From Monocercomonoides exilis (Eukaryota; Preaxostyla; Oxymonadida; Polymastigidae), in assembly GCA_001643675.2 (NCBI GenBank), contig LSRY02000037.1, positions 740,501 through 804,500 on the forward strand: a DNA stretch of 64,000 nt, read 5' to 3'. The notes below the pieces were generated by a model. The model did not search any database. It saw nothing but the letters and a program-made list of their open reading frames with translations, and had not been told where the DNA came from. How positions within the stretch are numbered: position 1 is the first letter of the stretch; the number at the start of each line of letters is the position of its first letter. Positions 56,483 through 64,000 of this stretch are shown one piece after another. A program made the position numbers and the translations under genes.

Positions 56483-59183
56483 TCACCAATGTCCTTCGTT
56501 ATGTCCAATTCCTCCAGCAAATCCTCTTCCTTCATTGTCCCATCGACTGCCAATATTGAAAATTCCCTTCGGAATATGTGATGAGCCTCCAAACGAAGGA
56601 GAGTGTTCATAATCATTTGAAGAAGAAGAAGAATTCCGGCGCCCCCATACATCGGGATATGCAGTTGGGTCATTTTCATTATCATTTTCATTGTCGCTGT
56701 ATCTTTCTCTGTCTGAACGAGAAGAACTGCCCAAGCCGAATAAGTTGCTTAGCCCTCCTGGCAAATGACTGGTTGACGGATCATCTGAAGAAGAATCTGA
56801 AGAATCAGAGGAGGAAGAAGAAGAAGAAGAAGAAGGATGTTGAAGAGCTCTGCCGATGAGATAAGCAGAGGCGCCAGTGAGAAGGCCAGGAATGAAGTTT
56901 GAGCGGTTCAGCATAAACATCAGGTCACTCAATCCAAGTGGACGAGGGTTGAAAAAGGAAGAGGAAGAGGAAGAGGAAGAGGAAGAGGAAGAATTTCTTG
57001 TATTTCTTGAATTTCTATTTTGTCTGTCATTTTGATTATTTCTGTTTATTTCTCCACTGCTTCCTCTGCTGTCTCCTGTGAAAAACCTCGCAATCTTAGA
57101 AAGAATGCCAGTTCCATTTGAAATACCTGAACTTCCTGAAGTATTATTAGTTCGTATTCCTGTACCCGTACCTGTGCTTGTCATCACCCCATCTCTTTCT
57201 TCTCTTCCTTCCTCTTCTTCTCCTTCTCTTTCTTTTCCTTCTTCTCCTTCTCCTTCTTCTCCCTCTAAATGGCGTGGATGCTCACATCTGCAGAGAGGGC
57301 ACTCGTCTCTCACCTGAAGCCATTCATCAGCACATCTTCGGTGAAACTGGTGCCCACACTTCGGAAATGTCTCGACGGCATCGCGGGGATTTTCGTGGAT
57401 TTTGCCGGCAAAAGAAGAAGAAGAAGAAGAAGGAGAAAGAGAGGAAGAGGAGAAAGAGGAAGAAGAAGGACGAAGAGGAGGAGGAGGTTCAGAGGGAGGA
57501 GGGAGAGGGGGATATGAGCTTATTCCCTGTTGGTTGATGGAAGTGTTGATGGGGGGAGCAGAAGGAAGAGGGGAGCTGGATTCATCTGAGGTGGATTTGG
57601 AGGGTTGAGAAGAAGAAGATGAGGAGGAGGAGGAGGAGGAGGAAGAAGAAGATGATGATGAAGGAGTAGATGAAGAAGATGATAGTTTTTCACTCTGAAT
57701 TGATGTTTGATAGAACAATAACAAAAAAACAAAATGGAAATACGGAAAGTGATTGAAAGATGAGAGAATCATTGAAAAAAAAATATTAAAAAAATAACAT
57801 TTTTCAATGAAAAACGCAATTAAAAAAAAAAATAAATGAACAACTCATTGAAAAAAAAAAAAAAAAAGAGAGAGAGAAAAAGAAAAAGAAAAAGAATAAT
57901 AAGTAATCTCACAATATTCATCATCTCTAACACACATATTCCTTCATCTTTGCGAGGTGTGAAGGAGGAAAGCGTTCCATACAAATGGGACAGAACTCAC
58001 TGAAGATGGGTTTGGCTTCAGCTTCGCCTTTTTTCAGACGAGAGACCAAGGAAGACTGATGGGGAAGAGAAGATGAAGCGATGAAGAAGTGATGAAGAAA
58101 GGGGAATATTGGTTTGTTGTGGTGTTATAAAGAGAAAATATTAAAAATAACAATAAAACAAAAGAGAATAAATAGATTTCATTGAAATTTATCACATGAT
58201 TCAAAGAAAAACTTCCATACAATTTCATTTGTGAATGTCTTTTCTGTGTTCTTTTTGTGCTGCTTCTTCCACGCAGTGACTGCATACGCAGCGCCAATGA
58301 TAATCCCCAATCCGCCCACAAGAGCAAGGGCCGGATGCTTCGAAAAGAAAGACTTGTTATTTTTTTCGCTTGGATTCGAAGTCCGCCCGAATGGCAAGCT
58401 GCCTTGGTCAACTGCTTGTGTTAGTGCAGTGATTCCTGTCATCAGAGCCTTTCGAAGAAGTTCATAAAAATCGCGGGAAGATGCGATGAAAAATGGATAG
58501 AATTAATAAACAAAGTAATATCTTTAATAAAAAGCGAAACAACAAAAAGGCCATTTAATTGCAATTACCTCAGCATATTTACGCTTTTGGAGGGAAGGCT
58601 TCATTAATGCAATTACAGATTCCATAACTCCATTAGACATTGCTGATCGAAGTCTATTTCCAGTTGTAATATGAACCAGACGATCTTTCATTCTATATGA
58701 AAGTAACAAAGTTAGAATCTTCACACTAAAATAAAATTCAAAATCGAAAGCACACATCAACAACAAAATTATTCCTTTCTTATCTGGTTTTTCAAGTTCC
58801 CAATTTTGGAATAGGTTTGTTGAAAATTCTTCCGTAGTTTCATCTGAAGAAATTCCCTATAAACAATAATTTATTATATTTTATATCCTAAAAAAAATGC
58901 AAACATTTAAAATGACAATTCTTGGATTGAGATTTTTTATCAGTAGCGAAGCTTTTATGTGATTATTGAGAACTCTATATTCTGGTGGTAATAAAATTCC
59001 ATGAGGATCAAATACATAAGATGGAGGTAATGACGTAGAAGTTTTGAAAATTCTTTGGTAATCATTTAGTCGTTGTCTGGGAACAGATTTATTTGGTTCT
59101 TCGAAAGGATCAGGAACTTTTGATGAAATCCAATCACCATGTAGTAGTTCTATTATAAAAAGAAGTGATATTTGAAATATCAT
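56483..59183 (-). CDS. TPM-domain, transmembrane, RING-H2 protein (putative E3 ligase)
   Basis: Six exons (complement of 56483-57694, 57936-58055, 58221-58448, 58569-58692, 58756-58856, 58905-59183) splice in frame to 687 aa; introns are 48-241 bp, all GT-AG. The hydrophobic N-terminus (MIFQISLLFIIELL) is a likely signal peptide. A TPM domain spans about 55-180 (VFDPHGILLPPEYRVLNNHI, KPDKKGIILLLIMKDR, HITTGNRLRSAMSN, YAEALMTGITALTQAV). A helix at 207-227 (ALALVGGLGIIIGAAYAV) is the membrane span. The RING-H2 starts with FCPIC (Cys266, Cys269) and, after about 125 Ser/Pro-rich residues, ends with PKCGHQFHRRC and CPLC, so all eight ligands are present. A Ser/Gly-rich tail ends GRGFAGGIGHNEGHW, reminiscent of Gly-rich ends of TPM proteins. 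I infer a lumenal TPM domain and cytosolic RING, like PA-TM-RING E3 ligases. Confidence 0.85.
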
Positions 59184-59395
59184 ATTGGTATATTGGTCAT
59201 ATCCACGATTGTAGAAAATTTACCATCTTTAGTATTTCTGATATTTACAATGGGTAAATGATTTTTATTTTTTCGATATAAGTTGATAACAAACAAATCA
59301 TAACCTTTTCATTGTTTTGATGAACACAATAAAAAAGATGATGCTTTTAAATTGGACCATATTATTTTTTTATTCTTTCATTTTTATTTAATTAG
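59184..59395. promoter_or_regulatory. Divergent promoter interval
   Basis: Only 212 bp separate the start codons of the TPM-RING gene (minus) and the PHD gene (plus), so both promoters must fit here unless an upstream non-coding exon exists. No TATA or initiator motif can be called with confidence in such AT-rich sequence. Confidence 0.4.
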
Positions 59396-59903
59396 ATGTC
59401 CTCAAGTCATGATGATTCAGGGCAATTATTCCCCGAATCAAACCATGTAAAGATGTATGTGCTATCTAACAAAAGAGTTTAAAACATATATTTGTTCAAT
59501 TATAGACCTGAGGACGTTGAAAAAGATTATTGTTTATGTAATTGCGAAGGAACGGAATCAGGTTTTATTTATTGGACAAATAGCTCACCACTAATTTTAT
59601 TTATTAATTTGTTAAATCTTTCTTTTGTCAAAAATTTATCTTCTTTTCTGTTATCTCAATAATTTGAATGATATGAAAAACCAATTCTGAACACTTTTGA
59701 ACTTCGCTTTGAATGCATAAAAATTTTTAAAAAGGCTGTGAGATACAATGTGATTTGTGTCTAAACTGGTTTGATGATTTTATTTTGTTTGCATTTTTTG
59801 ATTGAGCGAGATTATTTAAAGGTTCCATTTAAAATGCGCTGAATTGCAAGTGAACGACATAAAAGAAAAGAAGAATTGGCTCTGCACGCAGTGCACAGTA
59901 TGA
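59396..59903 (+). CDS. Minimal PHD-finger protein, 76 aa
   Basis: Four small exons (59396-59454, 59506-59561, 59735-59768, 59822-59903) splice in frame through GT-AG introns of 51, 173 and 53 bp. The product is little more than one PHD finger: YCLCNCEGTESG, CEIQCDLCLNWFHLKCAEL and WLCTQC, giving the C4-H-C3 ligand order with the aromatic Trp before the His as in Set3/Spp1/CFP1-type fingers that read histone H3 tails. Exon 3 is only 34 nt. The ATG follows TTTAATTAG, which also resembles an acceptor, so an additional upstream exon is possible. The stop is TGA at 59901-59903. It lies 145 bp before the next plus-strand gene. Confidence 0.78.
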
Positions 59904-60048
59904 AACATTTCCCCCCTGAAAACATCTAAGTCTTGTCTTTTTAAAGGAAAAAATTAAAACCTTGAATCTGAAGCAAATGCAAAAATTGTACAGAAAGAAA
60001 CAGAAAGTAAAGCCAAAACACAACTTCCAAAAACGATTAATTTTTCAA

Positions 60049-63000
60049 ATGGCCCCTAAGTCATTGGATGATATGAAAGACAAAAGTGATACTCTTACTG
60101 AACAAAAAGTTTCTTCAGATGTCAAAATTGAAACATTGAGTGAAACTGAAATGAATAATGAAATTGCAGACATGGAATGTCCGTACGAAAATGTTGACGA
60201 TACAATTGATGCAAGTTTCACAGAGGCAATTCACGATCCTATTCCTCTGCACGAGGAAAATGCTCTCAAAGAACAAATCGAAGCTAAACAGGAAACACTT
60301 CTACAACAGGAAGAAAAACCAACCATCATGGAAGATGATAGCAAGTCTTTTCTGTTCAGGCCAAGATGGCAGAGAGAAGACGCACGCAAAGCATCGAATG
60401 ACGAGCATGTGAAAGAAATATTGCGCTTGAATGGGATCAATGCAATGAAATTCCTCAGCAACATTGAGAAGTTTTCCCCGTTTATCCCTCGCCCACCTCC
60501 GTGGTATTCTGACTCTTCCTCTGAAGAAATTGACAGAGAAGGCGCTTTGGTCAAACAAGAAAAACCAATCTTTCCACTTGCTTCTGGTTCTGCTCCTTCA
60601 CTTGTATTTTCCAACGCAGATATTGCTTTGCCATCATCAACATCTTCTCGTTCTCCTTCTTATTCTTCATCCAAATCAGATTTATTGCAAGTGTCAAATT
60701 CCACCTCAATCATTGAAGGAAACCAACAAATAGAAAGACATCTAGCCACACCTCCTCTGCTTGCCTTTGCCGAGCTGCTGCTTTTGCTTCAGTCAAAACG
60801 GCTGAACAATTTGAAAGAGAAGCTGAAAGAAATCAAAGAGGCAGAGAAGAATTCCAATGACTGCAAGTCCTCTTCAAGCACAAAGAGGAGAACAGTCAAA
60901 GAAACACGCAAAGCGCTTCAGATGAGGAGAGAAAGACAGTCACAGGGAGCTTGTTTCATTCGCAGGATATTTCAGAAGATGGGTTTGTTTCAAAGTGAAT
61001 ATACGGCAGAGGACTGGAATGAGATGATGAGCAAAACAGAAGTGGTGAAGTGTGTGAGGACGAAGAAGAAAGTGTACGTGCCAGAGACAGGGTGGTTTGT
61101 GATGTGGAAGGAGGAGCAAAAAGCGAATGGGAAGACGGGAAGTGAAAAGGAAGGAGAAGCATTGCATTCACTGACAACTGTGTCAAGGAACAAGATTGTG
61201 AGGGGATTGATTCCATTTGTGGAAGTAAAGAGAATTCAGAGTGTGAGGAGAGGAAGGAAATCGCAGTCGAAGAAGAAGACGACGATGAAGAAGAAGAATG
61301 AGGTTGGCAATGAAAGCGATGAAAAGAGATCAGAAAAGCAGGGTTTGAAATCTGTGGAGGGAAAGAAAGAAGAAGAAGAAGAAATAGAAAAAGAGAAGGA
61401 AGAAGATTCAGGAATAAAAAAGAGTGAAAGAGAAGATGGATTGACAAAGAATCTTGAAGCACAGTTATCAGAAGTGAAGAAAAAGGAAGGAAAAGAAAAC
61501 AAAGAAAGAGGAAAGACAGAAAATGATGAAGTGAGGAAAAAAATGATTCATCTTGACGAAGTTGAAATAGAAATGAGAAATGAGAAAAAAGACGAAAAAA
61601 TAGAAAAAGAAATAATTTGTGAGAAGAATGCAACATCCAACAAAATAATGACTGAAAAAGAAGAAATTCAAAAGGAAGAATTGAATGAGAGGGCGAATGA
61701 AGAAGATGAGTATGATACAAAGGAAGATGAAACTGTTGGAGCAAAGAAAAGGATTGTAAAGAAAAAGAAGAAGAAAAAGGGAAGAAAGGCAAGTGAAAGA
61801 GGAAGAGGAAGAGGAAGAGGAAGAGGAAGAGAAAAAGAGGAAGAGGAAGAAAATGAAGAAGAAGAAATCCAACAATTGATACGGCACAATGAAGAGCCCG
61901 AGATTGTCAACACACTGAAAGAAGGGAAAGATATTGAAAAATATGGAAAACTTGTTGAAAGAGCTGAAGAAAAAAGTGAAGGAAAAAAGGAGAAAGAAGA
62001 TGAAAAAATTGAAAAAATTGAAAAAATTCCGCAATCAGTTCAAGACAGTGTTATTATTGAGGATGAAATCAAAACAAAGGGAAAAAATGATATTGAAAAT
62101 GAAGTGAAAAAAGAAATGAAAATTCCAAAAGAAAGCAACGCAACAAAAGAAGAAGCATCAAAAACATTAAAAGCAAATACCATTTCTTCAAATAAAACAC
62201 CCAACATCCAATCAATTGCTGAACCCCCATCCACTCACAAATCCTTTTACTCACAAAATTCATCAAATTCATCAAATTCATCAAATTCTTTCAATTCCTC
62301 CACAAAATCAATCAATTTAAGCCGAGACGAGCTATTCCATCAATTAGAGTCACAATCACTCAGTTCAATCGCATCTCGTTCAACTGGATACATCCGGAAA
62401 GTTAGCAAGCCACCGCGCAAACCGTATCAGATCAATTGGTTTCTTTCAAAAAACACGAAGAAGAAGAAGATAAATGAGTGGGGGGACATCAAAGAGGCAC
62501 TTTTTCTGCTGAAGGATGTGGTTAGGCTGTCGATTAGTGATGAAGTTGTGGTGTGCGTGAAGGAGAAGGAGAAGAGGAAGAGGAGCAAGACAGGGAGGGA
62601 ATGCACGATGAGGTGGAGGGAGATGATGAGGGAGAGGAGGGAGGAGCTGCTGAACGCGAAGAGGAAGGAGGAGGAGGAGGAGGAGGAAGAGAAGGAGAAA
62701 ATGAATGGAAGTGGAAGTGAAAAGGGTGATGGAAATGAGAATGGAAATGATGATGGAAGGGGAGAAAGTTGGAGAGCGGAGGGAAGGAGGAAGAATAAGA
62801 GCAAGGTGATGATGCTGACGTTGATGGAGTTGATGAAGAAGAAGAAGAAAAAAACAAAGGCAAAGAATGAAAAAGATGGGAAAGAGGATAAAAAAGAAGT
62901 TGATGACAAGTCAATTCAATCAAATGATGAACAAACAGAAGTTTCTTCAGTGGAAATTGCTTCGCATTCACAAAATGACAGAAAAGAGGATAAATTAAAG

Positions 63001-64000
63001 GAAAGTGAAGAAAAAAAGGAAAACACAAAAGATTTATTTGAAGTGAAAGAACAGGAAATAGACACAGAGAAAGATGTTTTTTTGAATAACACCAAAATTT
63101 CAGATGAAACAACAAAAGAAAATATATCTCTTGGAAAAGATGACGTTGAATCAACAGATTCGATTTCAGTGAATCAAAATGGTTTGGTTGATTCTTCTAA
63201 CTCTTCTTCTTCCTCCTCCTCTTCATCCTCCTCTTCCTCCTCCTCTTCTCCTCCTTCTCCTCCTTCTCCTCCTTCTGTATTGTCTATGCTATTTTCATCA
63301 TCAATTAAAGCATCCCACAAATCTTCCACATCTTCTTCTTCCTTTTCTTCTTCCTCTTCTTCTTCTTCAATGTCTTCTTCCTCCTCCTCCTCTTCTTCCC
63401 CTTTATCATCACCACCACCATCATCTTCTAATTCTTCTTCTTCTTCCCCTTCCTCTTCCCCTTCTTCTCCTCTCCTCAACCCAAAACCTCTCAATCCTCC
63501 CATCAACTTTCCTCTGAATCCAATTTACCCTTTCTCCAACAGCCCTTTCACTCTTCCTTCGCTTCCTTCGCTTCCTTCGCTTCCTTCTCTGCCTTCTCTG
63601 CCTCAGCTTCTCCCTTCTCTTCTGCCTCTTCCTCAACTTGGTTGCTTTCCTTCTCTTTCTCCTCTTCCTCTTCCTCTTTCAATTCCTGTTCTTTTGCCGA
63701 TTCCTTTATCTCTCTATCCACCTTCTGCATCAACAAACATCAGATCAACTTCTTCTTCTTCTTCTTCTTCTTCTAGTTCATCATCATCATCATCACCATC
63801 TTCTTCCTCTTCTCCTTCTCCTTCTTCTCCTTCATCACCATCATCTTCTGCATCATCCTTATCTTCAACAAAACAATATCCCTTAACTTTGTATCTTCCT
63901 CTTTATTTATCTACATCTCTACCACCTTCTCTTCCTCCTTCTCTTCCTCCTTCTCTTCCTCATTCTCTTCCTCATTCTCTTCCTTCTTCTTTACAATCTT
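60049..64000 (+). CDS. Large charged and Ser-rich protein, partial (runs off window)
   Basis: One frame is open from ATG at 60049 to the end of the window, 1,317 codons with no stop. The first 200 residues are acidic with FLFRPRWQRED and EKFSPFIPRPPPWYSDS. A helical hydrophobic segment near 240-255 (LLAFAELLLLLQSKRLNNLK) and CFIRRIFQKMGLFQ / VPETGWFVMWKEEQK near 300-360 look structured. Long Glu/Lys tracts follow, with (GR)n near 585. A second structured patch lies near 785-835 (YIRKVSKPPRKPYQINWFLS, WGDIKEALFLLKDVVRL). The end is Ser/Pro/Leu with LPSLPSLPSLP repeats. I recognise no domain. The neighbouring PHD gene is on the same strand. The absence of stops through non-repetitive parts supports a real gene. 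Confidence 0.75.
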   Translation, partial: MAPKSLDDMKDKSDTLTEQKVSSDVKIETLSETEMNNEIADMECPYENVDDTIDASFTEAIHDPIPLHEENALKEQIEAKQETLLQQEEKPTIMEDDSKSFLFRPRWQREDARKASNDEHVKEILRLNGINAMKFLSNIEKFSPFIPRPPPWYSDSSSEEIDREGALVKQEKPIFPLASGSAPSLVFSNADIALPSSTSSRSPSYSSSKSDLLQVSNSTSIIEGNQQIERHLATPPLLAFAELLLLLQSKRLNNLKEKLKEIKEAEKNSNDCKSSSSTKRRTVKETRKALQMRRERQSQGACFIRRIFQKMGLFQSEYTAEDWNEMMSKTEVVKCVRTKKKVYVPETGWFVMWKEEQKANGKTGSEKEGEALHSLTTVSRNKIVRGLIPFVEVKRIQSVRRGRKSQSKKKTTMKKKNEVGNESDEKRSEKQGLKSVEGKKEEEEEIEKEKEEDSGIKKSEREDGLTKNLEAQLSEVKKKEGKENKERGKTENDEVRKKMIHLDEVEIEMRNEKKDEKIEKEIICEKNATSNKIMTEKEEIQKEELNERANEEDEYDTKEDETVGAKKRIVKKKKKKKGRKASERGRGRGRGRGREKEEEEENEEEEIQQLIRHNEEPEIVNTLKEGKDIEKYGKLVERAEEKSEGKKEKEDEKIEKIEKIPQSVQDSVIIEDEIKTKGKNDIENEVKKEMKIPKESNATKEEASKTLKANTISSNKTPNIQSIAEPPSTHKSFYSQNSSNSSNSSNSFNSSTKSINLSRDELFHQLESQSLSSIASRSTGYIRKVSKPPRKPYQINWFLSKNTKKKKINEWGDIKEALFLLKDVVRLSISDEVVVCVKEKEKRKRSKTGRECTMRWREMMRERREELLNAKRKEEEEEEEEKEKMNGSGSEKGDGNENGNDDGRGESWRAEGRRKNKSKVMMLTLMELMKKKKKKTKAKNEKDGKEDKKEVDDKSIQSNDEQTEVSSVEIASHSQNDRKEDKLKESEEKKENTKDLFEVKEQEIDTEKDVFLNNTKISDETTKENISLGKDDVESTDSISVNQNGLVDSSNSSSSSSSSSSSSSSSSPPSPPSPPSVLSMLFSSSIKASHKSSTSSSSFSSSSSSSSMSSSSSSSSSPLSSPPPSSSNSSSSSPSSSPSSPLLNPKPLNPPINFPLNPIYPFSNSPFTLPSLPSLPSLPSLPSLPQLLPSLLPLPQLGCFPSLSPLPLPLSIPVLLPIPLSLYPPSASTNIRSTSSSSSSSSSSSSSSSPSSSSSPSPSSPSSPSSSASSLSSTKQYPLTLYLPLYLSTSLPPSLPPSLPPSLPHSLPHSLPSSLQS

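Noticed and set aside
58231-58467. Plus-strand 78-aa ORF opposite the TPM-RING exon 4
   Set aside because: The minus-strand exon shows TPM and membrane-helix sequence with in-phase splice sites, so the plus-strand frame is a shadow.
1-64000. CRISPR-like arrays suggested by regular short repeats
   Set aside because: All periodic arrays are 1-6 bp microsatellites without unique spacers, and the genome is eukaryotic.
1-64000. Alternative genetic code with TAA/TAG as Gln, as in some oxymonads and diplomonads
   Set aside because: Conserved genes use CAA/CAG for Gln without in-frame TAA/TAG, and the likely genes here end in TAA, TAG and TGA. In-frame stops occur only in the transposon relics and the degenerate tract.
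1-64000. tRNA or rRNA genes
   Set aside because: No cloverleaf with T-loop and anticodon arms, and no rRNA core sequence, could be recognised by eye; a tRNAscan-SE run would be decisive.

Overview
The window is eukaryotic nuclear DNA from an AT-rich, gene-dense protist. Genes carry short GT-AG introns (47 to about 270 bp) that can be placed from protein conservation, and one is a GC-AG intron. TAA, TAG and TGA all end conserved genes, so the code is standard. CFAP58 implies a flagellated cell or life stage. One gene (35497-37135) matches, as I remember it, a large multicopy family of uncharacterised proteins in oxymonads (Preaxostyla), and the low GC, short introns and Ser-rich proteins would fit an organism like Monocercomonoides. 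That taxonomic call is an inference from memory, not a database result.

Layout. 1-7010 is a coding-like but broken low-complexity tract with an uninterrupted (TTC)62 array. 7640-8516 is a Ser-rich gene with a one-base shift in a T8 run. 9432-14088 is a minus-strand cluster: a probable RNA polymerase I RPA34/POLR1G-like subunit, an unrecognised 88-aa protein and five-exon CFAP58. 14089-17600 is AT-rich spacer. 17601-27397 is a 9.8-kb open reading frame, almost all poly-Ser, Asp/Glu and Asn. Upstream of it, 27626-30563 encodes a Mei2-like RNA-binding protein. The two are joined by a phase-compatible splice pair and may be one gene of about 4,190 aa. 31616-32893 is an intronless acyltransferase-3 membrane protein. 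35497-37135 is the oxymonad-type family member, and 39546-40191 is an ARF-family GTPase with Asn in place of the catalytic Gln.

40631-43692 holds two dead DNA transposons, one Tc1/mariner and one Merlin. 44243-52452 carries two ABC proteins on the minus strand: an ABCC/MRP full transporter with a roughly 200-residue insert in NBD1, and ABCE1 (Rli1). 52453-55621 is gene-poor and holds a 131-bp-arm inverted repeat and a 450-bp MITE with TA target duplications. After it come a secreted LysM plus BPSL0067-like (NlpC/P60-type) protein, a six-exon TPM-transmembrane-RING protein, a divergently transcribed four-exon PHD-finger mini-gene, and the first 1,317 codons of a large charged and Ser-rich protein that runs off the window.

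Two themes stand out. First, low-complexity loops are inserted inside conserved folds (RRM1 and RRM2, RING, NBD1) without disturbing the key residues. Second, the TPM-TM-RING gene looks like an analogue of PA-TM-RING ubiquitin ligases with a different lumenal domain; I do not know of a description of this architecture.
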